Source: Pardosa pseudoannulata (Eukaryota > Arthropoda > Arachnida > Araneae > Lycosidae). Taken from it: a DNA stretch of 64,000 nt. The notes beneath the pieces were generated by a model. The model searched no databases. It worked only from the letters and a program-made list of their open reading frames with translations, and was not told where the DNA came from. The stretch covers positions 103,808,387 through 103,872,386 of the forward strand of contig CM063503.1 in the NCBI GenBank assembly GCA_032207245.1, written 5' to 3'. This document shows positions 25,491-38,423 of the stretch, piece by piece. Position 1 is the stretch's first letter. Each line of letters opens with the position of its first letter. Both the position numbers and the translations under genes were made by a program.

Positions 25491-26492
25491 TCGATTAATA
25501 TGAATATATTTTGAAACGAAAAAATGTGTGCGTACCTTCAACTTCGTCTCAACAAGGTTCGACTATGCTTATACACATACACCTAATAAATCAGCAGTTG
25601 CGTAGAAGCAATTTTAAAATAGAATAAAGGAAATTTTAAAAACCGATTGCGTTTTAATGAACACACACTTCTCCAATTATTAAAAAAATGAAAAAAGAAA
25701 TACTAGCTGGTGAATGCCCCTAATCTGGAACAGCAAAATAAATAATTTTCTGTATGTATACAAACTGAGAATCACTTATTATGAAATAGTATGATATGAC
25801 TTGGGAATTCACATAAAATATTCACAAAATAAGCGTGTGAACTGAAGCTTTTGAACTACATCACTGCCAAATAAAAAAAGGGTCACTTCAGAAAAAGATT
25901 GCCAAGGCTAGTATTAATGTAGATAAAGCGTTACGTTATCTACATTTTCTGATAGAATTAAAAATCCGAGGCAGAAAAAAAAATCAGCGTCAACAAGCCG
26001 AAGATTTATACCAAATTTTCCTAGAAATTTCAGCCAGACAGCATAAAGATGCTTTTTATTTATTCGTGTAAACTGAAGCAACACTGATGTGTTTGTCGCT
26101 ATCATGGTCATACCTTTTTTTTAAATCGCATAAAAAGCTAAAAATAAACTATTTTTTTTAAAACTGATTTCAGCTTCATAAAAGAGACTTACATAATAAA
26201 TAAAACTAGGAATAATCATTGAAATATATATTAATATCTAAAATATAATACTGAAATAAGATTTAGAACTGGCTTAAAGTTTATATTGCGTCATAAATTT
26301 AATAATAGTTTAAAATCTACCTTTTATGCAGGCATGCATGGGCATAGCGAGAAGTTGTCCATAAGGGGATTGTCTCCAAATTTTTCCCAAGATGGTGATT
26401 CACCCTCTTCGAGTTTTTATATGTATACGGCAAACCTTATAAGGGTATTATAACCCCCCACATCCCCCTTCCTACGATACTGCCCACACGTG
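25491..26492. other. AT-rich non-coding stretch
   Basis: Nothing recognised. The minus-strand frame at 25914-26111 has no domain or splice signals. Confidence 0.5.
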
Positions 26493-26602
26493 TGTATGTG
26501 TATATGTATATATATATATGTATTTATATATATATGTGTGTGTGTGTATGTGTATATGTATATGTGTGTGTGTGTATATATATATATACACACACACACA
26601 TA
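26493..26602. repeat. TG/TA/CA compound microsatellite
   Basis: Alternating purine-pyrimidine DNA, with TATATGTGTG blocks first and TATATACACACA after. The two halves are partly self-complementary and could fold back. Open frames here on both strands are artefacts of the dinucleotide repeats. Confidence 0.92.
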
Positions 26603-26934
26603 AGAACTATAACATCTGTACACTTACTCAAATACATGTACTTATATAAAATGACAAACACGCTCAAATATCTAGAAGTAGGGTTGAAAGACGGAAAATC
26701 CTTGTAAGATCGACATAAGATGACAGAATAGGTAAGGTTTTGCATTTTTTATTTTTACAGTGTACGGGTTCGAATCGCACTTCTGATCTAGAAGTTCAAT
26801 CAATCTGAATCTTTTTTAAGCAGTACGACTCTGTTTAAAATTTCTTAGTATAGTTAAAATTGACTTTGTATAGTCTTCCATGCGAACTATATAAGACGAT
26901 GCTAAAGGAGAAGAGACACTGATAAAATACGTCG
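26603..26934. other. Spacer with an isolated B-box-like string
   Basis: Near 26767-26785 the string GGGTTCGAATCGCACTTCTG resembles a tRNA T-arm, but no A box or tRNA fold accompanies it. It may be a SINE or tRNA remnant. Confidence 0.3.
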
Positions 26935-27110
26935 AAAGTTGGTCGAATGGTAGAGCGTTGCTCTTCGGTACCAGAGTTCGCGGGTTCGAATTCGGCTACT
27001 GGCATGGTTGTTCATAACCGTTGGGAATCGGCTTTAAACAGTAGGTCCCTGTCTCATTAGCCCTCGAGAGCAAAGCAGCAGACCGGAGTCTGCTGATAAG
27101 ATCAAACCTC
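26935..27110 (+). repeat. tRNA-derived SINE, best + strand copy
   Basis: The tRNA-like head has an A box (TGGTCGAATGG) and B box (GGGTTCGAATTC) in proper spacing. The anticodon-loop region reads CTTCGGT, recalling tRNA-Arg(TCG), though the stem no longer pairs. The head continues into the family body through ATGGTTGTTCATAACCGTTG, GGAATCGGCTTTAA and TCTCATTAGCCC. These internal Pol III promoter boxes explain how the family was transcribed; it would have needed a LINE for retroposition. About ten copies lie in this window, mostly on the minus strand. Confidence 0.82.
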
Positions 27111-29030
27111 ACTGATAAGATAAGAAAAACGCTAGAAGTTCTGACAATTTAAATCCCTCATTAATGTTGATTATACTACTTAAACCAATATTCGTAAAAA
27201 TAATTTTTTAAAATATCAATCAATTTTTAAAGTTTTGGTCAAGTTTTCAGATTTAAATCTAATTTAATTTTTAATATATTTAAAAATTAATCATTACAAA
27301 TACAGTTATTTATGTTATTAAATTTGATATGATTAAGTTTTCATTATCAATTCTCATCCTACAAACCGTTCACATTTTTCTTATTGTTTCCACATATAAA
27401 CTTTATTTATCGAATCAATTTTAAAGCCGAAGTACTTTTTATCAATATTAAAACAAATGTAAATGTTATGAATTTCATTTTTTTGGATTTCAATGTAAAT
27501 ACCCATGTTTAACAACACCTGAATCCATAGAGTAGTTTAAATTAGTTAAATTTATAAGTTAGAAGCAAACATTTTGGCCATTCTTTAATGTATTTTGACT
27601 AGTTTCGTCGTGACATATGTATGTACGTATCTCGTATAACTCAAAAATGATTAGACGCATAATACTGTAATTTTGAATTAAAGACTATTGTAGCATGTAG
27701 TTGTGCAGCTGTTGTTATTGCAATTCGTACTCTATATAAAAAATACCAATATAACAAGTATTAAAATGCTGTCGATCAACTCCTAATGGCAATTCTTGAG
27801 ATCTCCTTGTTGAATTAATATTTTATAAATATTTGATATTATTAAAAAACTATTACTTAAGCAATCGTGTAACTGTCCAATTTGCGGACCGTATCTTACA
27901 TTCTGATAAAATAAGTTTAAATGAAGTGAAACAGAGAGTATGTAAAGTTCAACAGAAGTACAAGTCATGTGTTCTCCACTTCAGATTTTTTATTTAGCAG
28001 TTTGATTTACAAAAGTCGACAGATGAATCCAAAAATAATGAAAATCTCTCGACCAAACTGCATAATTCATTAGAGATTTGAATTTAAAATGAATTTGGGG
28101 GTGTTGTCGCAGATGTTAGTTTAAAGAAAACTTAAATTTCTTCTAAACACAAGGACATATAAATACTATCTTACTTAATAACAATCTGCTTTAAAAATGA
28201 GTACGACTTGTTTGCCCGTTCTGGTTGTCATACTTTTCAGTTCTGATTACAATACAAAAGATGAAATTTTACGTATGTTATTTGTTTGATATGTATTAAA
28301 TTTTTTCAACTTATATCCTGAATGTTGAATTGTTTCATTCAAAAACTTCCATAAATTCATAACAATATTAACTCCTTGTGATCCAAAGTCGCGTTTTGCA
28401 GCAAGTACAACGTTCAGTGTGGCTTGACAAGGCTTTTTTTTTTTTAAACTTTATTAAAACTGTTAAATTGTCAATAAATTGATATAACTCAAACATTTAT
28501 TCGGAAATGAGAAAAACTAATTTGAAGCGGAATGGGTTAAAGGATAGATGTCAAGAAATAGATGTCAACGAATAAAAAATGATAATGTATCCTACAATAC
28601 TACTTAAACACATTACGACTAGCCGAATAATAGATGAATTGATTAGAGCCTGTTGAAGGGGTGACTGTGCCTCTAAGTAAAAAACCCTGAAATTTATACC
28701 ACTCAAACCATTTATACGCCAATCCAAAACCCGGAACTTTAAAAAGGTTAATTACATATAACAAATAATTGCATGTTACTAATATTAGATTTAAAGTATT
28801 GTTATTAAATTTCAAGCAATGTTTTCAATTGTTAGTCAAATATACCAGTGACTGCTTTAATTTTAACAATTAAAATGAAAAAAATATCGAACTTCTTTAA
28901 GAGAATCTCACTTTTATATGTAAAAAAAAATAGCCTTCTTAGAATTGGATTTTTAAATCTTGAATATAAAATACATTTTACTTAGGATAAATATATTTTC
29001 TGGTACAATAAGCCCTAGATTAAACTATAA
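27111..29030. other. AT-rich stretch, possible dispersed repeat near 27600
   Basis: At 27600-27735 the sequence ATATGTATGTACGTATCTCG, followed by a body without coding signs, has the look of a dispersed arthropod repeat, but no second copy was found here. No gene recognised. Confidence 0.35.
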
Positions 29031-29560
29031 CCATACACAGAAGTAAAATATTACCCCCTTTCCCACAAACACCCTCAAGATTCGCGAAAATGAGTCTTCA
29101 CAATGCTACGCTTACACAAATCAATCAACGTCCGTTCGAAGGTCGAGGCATAGCGTTTAGTAAATCCCCTCTTTTAGCCCACCCCCCTCACGATGACAGG
29201 AAATTCTGACGGTAGTAAAATACTCGCTCTGCTGCTGAAACACGAAACACAAGCAATAACAAAAGTTTGACGTGAAACTTTTTTAATTTTATTTAATTTT
29301 TTGTTTCTTTAAATTCAAACTACCATGGTAAAAATTTTCACCCCCGAAGATATTATTTCCTAACCCGGAAGGATAACTGAAAAAATCCAGAATTCCGGGG
29401 TACCCCAGGAGCACAATCACTCCTGTTGTTGAAACCTATGAGAACTTAAGCATAAATCTTGCATAATCCTGTATAAATCTAAATAAAATAATCTAAGCAT
29501 AATCCTGCTAGAAACCTATGAGAACTTACGCATAAATCTTGTCATAATTAGTATTATTCA
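29031..29560. other. GC-richer non-coding block with short internal repeats
   Basis: This block is less AT-rich than its surroundings, with C-rich runs near 29050-29060 and 29180-29190. It includes the palindrome GGGGTACCCC at about 29397-29406. An 81-bp offset direct repeat has the core GAAACCTATGAGAACTTA near 29432 and again near 29512. It resembles the debris of an unidentified repeat; no coding frame supports a gene. Confidence 0.4.
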
Positions 29561-29730
29561 GATAGCAATATTTAGTCCCAAGGCAACATGGAAGTAGGCG
29601 ATTGTCAATAGAGGCATGTACATAGTGAATGAGTAAAGTGAAAAATCTTTCAATAATGCTTCTTAAAAAATATTTTTAATAGCAACATCTACCTCATTGT
29701 ATAAGCACTTGATTATCTTAAAAGTTTTCG

Positions 29731-30267
29731 TTAACCCCCTTCCAGTACGATTTAATAATGAAAAGCTGTGCGTGAAGTAACCATTTATTTTTTATTTAAA
29801 AAACTTGTTTTATTTTACAATTCTTACATATTCTTAATTAAAATCCACTTTTTACATAGTGTTAAGTATCAGAAACGGTAAAATTAAGATAATAGTCTTC
29901 AAGCTAGGGGTACTTTTCAAAAAAAGTGCAAAGAAATTCTGAATTGTTTACATCGCCAGGGTCTCACTTCTAATCTGATTCTTGTAACACACACGGCATT
30001 TCTTAGTAGGTTTTCTTTTATTCTGACTCATCAATTTGGCAGTGACTTGTACCAAGAAACTTTAAATAAACAATATGTAATAGTGACCTGGGATTTCCAC
30101 AAGTAACAAAAGTGTTGCTAAATTCAGTACACTAGAAATTTTAAACTAAATTAATTATCATATTTATCAGTAACTTTAGTCGCATGACGAGTGTAGCTCG
30201 TCATTGTGCAGTATGGAATGAAAAACCAATGACGAGCTAGACTCGTCATTTTACCGGAAAGGGTTAA
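29731..30267 (-). mobile_element. piggyBac relic with TTAA ends
   Basis: TTAA at 29731-29734 and 30264-30267 bound a 537-bp element. The left end reads CCCCCTTCCAGTA and the right end, reverse-complemented, CCCTTTCCGGTAAAA. The right subterminal region holds two copies of a small hairpin, ATGACGAG-loop-CTCGTCAT, near 30184-30204 and 30228-30249. Inside, on the minus strand, lies a decayed Cys-rich C-terminus of a piggyBac transposase (see 29900-30060). The catalytic core is missing, so this is an internally deleted derivative of an autonomous element. Confidence 0.8.
29900..30060 (-). pseudogene. piggyBac transposase C-terminal Cys-rich fragment (dead)
   Basis: Read on the minus strand, one frame gives KPTKKCRVCYKNQIRSET. 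After a frameshift another gives RCKQFRISLHFF, then FEKYP and a stop. In piggyBac transposases the C-terminal zinc-binding domain has this pattern: basic stretch, CxxC, a second cysteine pair, a short hydrophobic run, and a final CFxxYH-like end. Some of the cysteines and the final histidine are lost here. At least one frameshift and the absence of the DDD catalytic domain make it non-functional. The position just inside the left TTAA end and the orientation agree with a transposase gene read from the right end toward the left. Confidence 0.7.
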
Positions 30268-32144
30268 GTTTACCAATATGAACACAGCGTTGGTCTTAAA
30301 AGTAAATATTTGCAACAGTACATTTTATTATTTCATTTCTGAGATTTGCGTAAAAAAAAGCTGAAAAAAAGGGAACGAGTGTAAATCAGATGCAGGATTT
30401 GTAAAGTAGTACTCGAAAATAACAGATTTCAAAGCGAGAGTGAAGTGGTTTTTTTATAGTTTTTGTAAACGACAAGACTTACAGGCAGTGTTATTTTTTC
30501 AGACATATCCGAAAGATAACGAATGAAGGTCATTCAATTTCATATTTTCAAAATAGTCAAAAAATTCCTACTACTCTCTCACTGAGCACATTCATTTATT
30601 TATTTTTGCTAACAACCTCGAATGAAATCATTGTTTGTAAAATAGACCAAGCTTGATAAAAAAGCGGTATCAGTTAACTCCATTCAAATGTTTACGATAG
30701 AAATTTAGTGTGAGTAATACATTAAGTTATCAGTGCGTCTCCCAGATGAAATTTAAATAAATACACAGGGAAAATATTTAGAAATAAAACGATTCTAATA
30801 AAACGAAAGACAAATGTAAATTTTTTACAAATAATACTATCTACAGATATACTCTGAAAATAATACTAACCACATAGTATATTTTTCAGAAAACTATAAA
30901 CTGTGTGCGTGTGTTTGGTTTGGTGCGAAACGGTGAATGTTTTACAGTACCAGTAATAACTTATACCGGATCTACTATTTTAAAGTATTTGGAATGATTA
31001 CGATGACATATGATGTCTTCGAATTTCTGAAACAAGAACACAGCTCTGTACCTAATTGGTATCGTTTGACACATACACATATACGTAAACAAATGATCAG
31101 AGCTTCATAGAAACAAAATGTAAGACAAAGGGGAACTAAAACTTTAGGCCCTTTAAAGCAAGCACGATTATTTTTTCTAACAGGTTGAAATTTATACGCC
31201 TACATACCTTTGCTGCTATTTCTATTATGTTTATGTGTTTGAAGAAAGATTTGAAATTAGGCAGAAAAATGAATACTTTGAGAAAAGATGTATGTATAAT
31301 ATCTTAAAAATATTTAAAAAACATTCCCGAGATTTATAAGAGAATTGAGAAGTTTCGAAGAATTTCCCAAACAAATGAAACAATACTCCAAAAATTATTA
31401 CAGAAGAAAAATACAAGCAGAATTAAAAAAAAAAGATGAATTAAAATCGATTATTTAATTAAATCAACAAAGCATATTGATAAATCCGTAACTTATACAA
31501 GACAATTTCCCATTCTGTAATGTGAAACGTTTGTATGTATCTTCTTACCAAAGTTAAAATAGACTTGTGCTTGGGAATAAAAAGCTCAGCTGCATATAAG
31601 AAAGCCTTTCTTGTTGGACATAACATAATGAAGATCAAGGTCTTGAAATGATAGGCATCTAACACTCGGCATTCAGGGGGGAAAATTGCTGTTGTCAGAG
31701 ATAGCGGGAGGGAAAAGAGACTACATTCCCCACGTGGAGAAGAGAGATAAATCAAAGAGGGAGAGAAAAATAGCAGAAATGAGAAACCAAATTTTAACGA
31801 GACGATATTGTGTTTGCATTACAAGTAATGAAAGTTATGAAGAAGTGCTTTCGAAAAATAGAATTAATAACAGCAAGAGTTCTGAGAAACAGGTCACAAA
31901 AAGTAAACAAAAGTTTAAAAATAAAAAATTGAAAATATACTGCCAGTAATTGGGCTCAATGAAATGATTTTTTATTTCAAAAATGTAAAATAGAGTTATA
32001 TCTTTAACGATAAGTAAAAATATCATCAGCGTCATATGTATGTAGAGCCAAATTAATTTTTTATTTCAATCAAGAAAAACTTAGTAATTTCGTAAAGTTT
32101 TATAAAATTGCAACCTGAAATGCATTTTAGGTTCACACTTTGAA
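30268..32144. other. AT-rich stretch with one hydrophilic open frame
   Basis: A + strand frame at 31686-31949 (87 codons, rich in K, R, E) has no recognised domain and no splice context. It is probably chance or a decayed repeat. No RNA gene or other transposon seen. Confidence 0.4.
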
Positions 32145-32515
32145 ATGGAAGCATCAAAAGAGAAACACGGAGGTGTAGTTGGATTTCTTAAAGCAGAAAG
32201 ATGCGGTGGAAAGAAAATTTATAGCAAACGCCTTTAAATGTCAGCTGCTGAAATTACAGTTGGTGGTGGTGTGTGGGGTAGAAGTTCTTAACCATTCAAT
32301 CTACAGTCCTGATCTGTCTCGATGAGAGTTTCATACTATTACAGAAATCAAAAAACAACGTGGAAGAAAATTTCAGTGAGATGGTGAAGAGCAAGATAAA
32401 TTCAAAATGAATTCTTCAAGCAATTGAGGATTTTCTACGAGAGAGGAATATTCCTAATTTCACTGTGGAATAAATGCTTGAACCTCCAAGATCAATATCT
32501 TTAAATAAAAACTCA
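32145..32515 (+). pseudogene. mariner transposase remnant, internally deleted
   Basis: An ATG at 32145 opens MEASKEKHGG followed by VVGFLKAERCGGKKIY, which fits the N-terminal helix-turn-helix region of mariner transposases. Soon after, in another frame, EVLNHSIYSPDLS corresponds to the mariner signature around the DDE/D core (WEVL.HP.YSPDLAP.D). Further frames give FYERGI and WNKCLNLQD, matching the C-terminal tail (FY..GI ... KCL...G.Y). Together these keep the family order, but the gene is far below the usual roughly 350 codons. Most of the central catalytic region is deleted, and several frameshifts and stops are present. No terminal inverted repeats were identified. Confidence 0.72.
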
Positions 32516-35500
32516 CCTGGTTCGTTATTTATTGAATAGACCTTAAATAAGACATTCAACAAAAATAAGTTATTGAGAAAAATTCATTGTCATGCCAAAC
32601 CATACGACTTTTTGTTAGTACTTTATCAATATATAAGTATTCTGATTCAGTTTTCTTGGTCAGCTTTATCCGAGGTTATAACATTTCACACAGTATTAGT
32701 TAATTTAATATAATCAACTAAAACATTGTACAAAAATACTTCTCTCGTTTTTTTAAACTTATCCTGTGCTGTTAAAATGTAACAATGAAAAAGCAGCATC
32801 GAAATGTATGCACTGATTTAATGCTTTAATAAAATGAACGGTTCTTAAAATTTATACAAGTTTTTAAAAAATTTTATTTAGTTCAAGGTAGCAAATGCTT
32901 TAATTTCATCTGCATAGGATTGATTTATCACGAGCTTAAAATAGTGAATAAAAACAATAAAAGGAAATTATTATACTTAACTCAAATTAAATAAAATTTA
33001 TTATTTCTCTCTAAAATAAATTATATTTTATAAACACTAAATTAAAAGGAATGGTACAGATTTCGCATTAAAAATGTATAATCTAGAATAAAATTCAGAA
33101 AATTAACACATTCTGCTTCCGTCTGATGACCATTTAGTAAGACTGTGATATATTAGTTTGTCCTTTCATAGGAAGCGAATTTGCTATACCTACCTGGTGC
33201 TCTCACAATACAAAAGGATACAAAAACCTGCTGCTTTGTACGGCAAATATCATTATTAATAAAAGGAAGTGCTCCACATTGGAAAAAAATATGTAAATTT
33301 TCATTTTGATATAAATTTACATTTCTGTTATAAACATTTTTTTTATAACCAACTCCATTATTACTTTTTTCCAATGAGATTCAAGTTTGATTATAGGCAC
33401 CAAACTGAGTTTCCATTTGCCTCCTTTACGTGGTATGATAGCCTCAACATCAAAACACGAGGAGCTGATTATCCAAAAAAGTTTACATACAAATCTCAGA
33501 TTTGCATTTTTCCTTAGGCCATCAAATCTCAGTTTGAATCCGTCAAACAAAACGAAATTTTCTATTTCCTAAATCTGTTTCGGAGTATTTTTGAATTTTC
33601 TTCTCACATACAGGTTGAATAAGATTTTATATAGAAAAAATTTCCTTCCACTTGAATGCCTTGATCTTTGATGTCAAAATCTGATAAGTAAATAATTTTA
33701 TCTTCTCTGCGAATTCGAGAAGTCTGGGTACACAGATGCCATAGATATATAATATTTATTTAAGGATTTCGGTAAATATTTTTCTTTGCATAAATCAAAG
33801 TTACGATTTACAGGCCAAGTTTTAAATCATATCAAGCATTAAAACCTTCCCTTTCGCATCTATGCTTAGATTAAACTATAATAACGTGATATTTACCAAT
33901 CACTTATTTAATGAGCCCATTAGCGCAGCCCTTAATGGGGATTTTCTTGAGGCATATTTTTCTAAAAAACAGACTGTCGATATTTGCCATATTTAGAACA
34001 CAGGTATTTAGCATACTGTAACTTAGGTCTGGACAATTCAAAAGATCCGAAGGAATAAAGTTCATTGGAAATGTACCTCATACAAGAGAGCTGCATTATA
34101 TGTATAATACATAAAATACTTAATAAGGATTTCTGTAAAAACGATTTTCTATAAATTGTACAATTTATATAAAATCATGCAAACAAAACAAACAAAATGT
34201 GGTACAGGAGTTATTCGTAACACCATGTAAAACTTTACTAAGTACTTTTTTTTTCAGATTTCGAGTTTTATGTATTTATTTTAATGTTAAATTCATTAAA
34301 TATTTTTTCTTTTAAGCAACATGAATTGTGATTAACAAGCATCTAATTTTTAATAAACTTTTTTTTTTCATTCGTGTAAAAGTTGTATTTAAACTTTGAT
34401 TTTAATACTTCTTTTATTACATTTTCAAATATATTGGTTTCTGTGAGGTCATTTTGCAATTTCAGCACCAGTTTTGATAGAATGTTTACAGAAACAAATG
34501 CTTTACATATTCATACACATACATGCATACATACAACTGGTTTAAACTTCTTAAAACAAATAAATTTGTCAGAAAAGGAAAACAACTAATTACCTAAATA
34601 AAGTTCCCATGGAATTATTCATTTTAGACAAATTTACAGCAGACTTGGAAAGTTTACTGCCTCTTTATCACACAATCAAAATGAAAATATTATCCAGAGA
34701 TTAAAACTTATGTCGATAATTAAAAGAAAACTAAATTTAGTCAATGTGAAGTAATTAAAATACATAGCTGACAAAATATAGTTTATCAAATTCTAAAAAG
34801 ACGCGTGTAAATAATTTAAAATTAAATTGATTTTGGAAAAAAAATACGTTATTCTTTAATAAATAAAACAGTAATACTTTCAAGTATTACACAAGACAAC
34901 ATATAGGTATAGACACTAAAGCAAAGTTAAACTAATACACTACATAAACCATGTTCTCAAGTTTTATACAAAGTGCGTTTTTTAAGCATACATGCTGCAA
35001 TGTCTCACAATGAAAAATAAGACAATATGATAGTTTGTTTAAACAAATGTTTAATTACTATCTAAACCTATATTTAACAAACATCTAATCTGCAATTTTT
35101 TTCTCTGAACAAAGAACAGTTCGCGAATATGTTCATTAAATATCCTCCAAAAAGCGAAATGAATTCTATATTTATCGAACTTTCTTGAGATCTATTCTAT
35201 TTGGTTTTCTCCCTATTTCTCAAAATATTTCTGGATATTTCAAATTTATTTTTTCAACTTATTAAAAATTACTTGTTATAATAAATACAATAACGTCATT
35301 AAATTCAATTTTAATGCAATTTTTTAAACCAGAAAATGCAATGCATTTCTGGATTTTTTTTTAATTTATTGCTGTCTTCATCTCAGATTTCTTTTTGGTG
35401 GTTTGAATGAATAAAGGAAATATATATAAACAACCATATACAACAGTGCGAGTAGTTATATTTCAAATCAAATTTATTGTTTATGAATTTTAAATGTTTT

Positions 35501-36369
35501 ATCTAAATTTTATGGTGCTGTCTTATAATTAATGAATTTTCCATATAATGAATTTTACGACTATGTTAAATAAAGATCCGACTGCACTCCCAATTGAACA
35601 AGATTCATACGTATACATTAATTTAATAAGGAACCTGTTTTATTGCAGACTGTAAAAATTAAATTCATTTCAACCTTTAACATGGTCCCTGAAAGACTTT
35701 TATTTAAACTCTACTGTAAAAAGTAATCTAAAAACAACTTAAATCTTTAAAAATCATGTTATGAACTGTAGTAGTGTTCTAAATATTTTCGGCTCAGTTG
35801 ACAGATTCTGTCCACTTACAGTCCTTTGACACTATTATACAATTTATCCCAACTAGAAAACCTCGTTACGTTTTGCTATCGTAAATCCCACAATAGACAC
35901 GAACATGTAACAATTCACTATTATGGGTAGCCTCTCTCAATAGAATGTCCAAATAAAAGGATTGCCACGCTCCAGTTATTACAGTTTGATATCGGGATGG
36001 ACGATACAACAATAGTAAGTATATTTTAAACACAAATTGTGATAAGCGTTTTTAGAATACTCAGGTTTAAGAAGCTTTATGGATTAAAAAAATATGTATA
36101 TAAATACATTAAATATTTTTATATACTGTATGTTTCATCGTTGCATAGTTAGGTATTTTTTCGTAATGGAATTTGGAAGTTCAAAATATAGTTTTGGGAG
36201 CACAAAAAATAAGGAAAAAAATTTAATGTATCCTATTTGAAAATTAACCATTCAAATTAAAATACATTAAAGATTAACGAAAACGAAGGTAACAATTTTC
36301 TTGTCTAGTAACCTAGCTTGTAAATAACTAATTTGAAGTGAGGAATGATATTTTCGTCTGGTTTAGATT
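32516..36369. other. Long AT-rich stretch without recognisable genes
   Basis: Overlapping frames on both strands at 33153-33572 are each under 85 codons and not recognised. The plus frame at 34383-34589 is chance-like. No tRNA, rRNA or clear transposon was seen. Confidence 0.5.
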
Positions 36370-36528
36370 TGAGTGCTACGGGCTATTTTTTTAATTACAC
36401 GAAGGCTGTTGATATCGGAATCAACTGCTAAAAGCAGATTCCGAACGGCTGTGAATAAGCCAGCACTGGGATAGAACCCATGAACTCTAGTACTGAAATG
36501 CAGCGTCTTACCCATTCGGCGACGAATC
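36370..36528 (-). repeat. tRNA-derived SINE copy, diverged
   Basis: Minus-strand copy. The B-box region reads GGGTTCTATCCCAG and the A-box region CGCCGAATGGGTAAGACGC. The body includes GATTCCGATATCAACAG. The copy is diverged at about one base in five from the best copies. Confidence 0.7.
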
Positions 36529-37598
36529 ATAGTACACACACAATTTTTTTAAGTGAAAATCTTATGAATTGACGAAAAGTATTTCACTTTGTGTAAAATA
36601 AGATTATGCAAAGTAGTAGTAACAAGTTCCCCATAGTTCTTAAAAAATGGGAGATTATCTTGTCAGTAATGATGCACTGCATTTGAGTGTGAATATCGTC
36701 TATGGAATCGAGTATGTTGGCTCAAAGGAGACATTGCTAAATTTCTTCAAATTATAATATTTATTTGCGAAGAATGGTTACAAATTTCCAAGAAAATTTA
36801 CAGAACAAAATTACATTTTATTTAAACAGAAAGTTGGGTTCCACTAATCGACTCGTGGATTCCAATTCTAATCGACTTGTATTTTGAAATATTGTAAAAA
36901 TGTACGCACACTTACTCGACTCAATTCAATTATTGACTACATGTATAGGGCAGAGGATGTTAATAAGATTCATGTTTCAAGGAATTCGTTTAGATAAAAG
37001 GAATTTTCATACATACAACCAAAACGGATTCAGAAAACATTGACCAGGGGGTACGCGTTTAAAGAGTCACGGTATAGCGTTATAATCAACCTTCCTTAAA
37101 AACGCAAATTTTTAATATCTTAATCTCAAATAATATAAGATTTTAGCGTCTAAAATGTTAAAGCAAAAAATAAAATAAACAGGTACAACGATAATTGATA
37201 ATTTAGCCGGAATTCTCGTTCGGGAAGTTTATCTCCGCAAAAAATTATGACAGGGGGCCATGTGCTCCCTCTCCGCAACCCCAAAATCCATTCTTGTATA
37301 TATAACTTAAATTGCATAAAACTTAAATTGTTATGTTGGTTTCTATTTTATCGTAACTTACCGAAGTGCATACAGTAAAACACTCCCTCAACACCAGTTT
37401 ATGAATATATAAAATGCATAGCCTGAGAAAGTGAATTAGTTGACTGGGAGCACTAGTGTGAAGGTTAATAAAGAGCTCATTAGATGGGGACCTGTAACTT
37501 AAACCAGTTTGAAGTATGTTGGTTCCAAAAAGCTATAAACAACTTTGCAAACATCTAATTTGTTGGGTGAGCGGCGGGAATTTTTGGAGGATTTCATT
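36529..37598. other. Non-coding stretch
   Basis: No gene or element recognised. Scattered GC-richer patches near 37045 and 37200-37290 show no coding signature. Confidence 0.45.
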
Positions 37599-37764
37599 TA
37601 GAGCGCTACGGTTTACTGTTTTGCTACACGGTAGCTAATGAGACCGAAATTTACTGCTTATAGCCGATTATGAACAGCTACGAACAACCATGCTATAAGC
37701 AGGAATCAAACCCATGAACGCCGGTATCAAAGAGCAGAGCACTACTCATTTGGCCATCGTGGGT
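37599..37764 (-). repeat. tRNA-derived SINE copy
   Basis: Minus-strand copy with the family body (GAGACCGAAATTTACTGCTT on the plus strand) and head. The B box reads GGGTTTGATTCCTG and the A-box region GATGGCCAAATGAG. It lies 171 bp outside the left arm of the inverted-repeat composite. Confidence 0.75.
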
Positions 37765-37935
37765 GCGCTACGATAGATGTTTCTGCCACAGGATCTACTG
37801 CAGTTTACACCCGAACCCACACAATCTGGCTCCGAAGCTCTCTAGTTTGGATATTATCCAGTTTGGATTCAAAGAGTACATCCTACCAAGTTCATTAAGG
37901 TTCCAAAATTGCCCAAATACGCCAGTAAAAAATAA

Positions 37936-38423
37936 ATAAAGAGAGAGACCACGGTAAAATCTTCGGAAAATAGAAAACCTTCAAATTTAGGTTGACATGA
38001 CACTCAAAATCCCAAGAAACCATTCGTCAGCACAATATAAATAAATACCTAAAGTTTTTGTATTTTAACGATACAAAGAAGAAAAGTCCAAGAAAGTAAA
38101 AAGCACATATATGTTACTATATATGACATTTAAACAAATCGATAATTTTTTTTCTTCCAATCAACGAACTCGGCAGAAAATACGATTCAAACTAAATTTT
38201 GAAACCCCGGGCAAATAAAACAGTGTAAAATGAAAATAAATCGAAATTATGATTTTATATAACGTCTATCTAACACCAAAATATGCCTCCCTCCCCCCCC
38301 CCCAAAAAAAAGAAAATAAATACCTGCCACATATTGCTGTCAATATTTTCTGCAAGAAGTTAAATCGCGTTTATTTTTTTTTTTTAATTTTTTAACACAA
38401 AACGGGTCATTTACCCCCGCGAG
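37936..38423 (+). repeat. Left arm of a 488-bp long inverted repeat
   Basis: Begins ATAAAGAGAGAGACCACGG and ends AACGGGTCATTTACCC. Its reverse complement, with about 90% or better identity by eye, forms 39002-39490. The arms are AT-rich, have no coding frame and differ by a few substitutions and by homopolymer length near 38290 and 38375. The arms could be the long terminal repeats of a foldback-type DNA element or two copies of one MITE inserted in opposite orientation. No target-site duplication was found outside the arms. Confidence 0.85.

Noticed and set aside
26417..26745. Tyr/Thr/His-rich open frames on both strands
   Set aside because: They are translations of the TG/TA/CA microsatellite.
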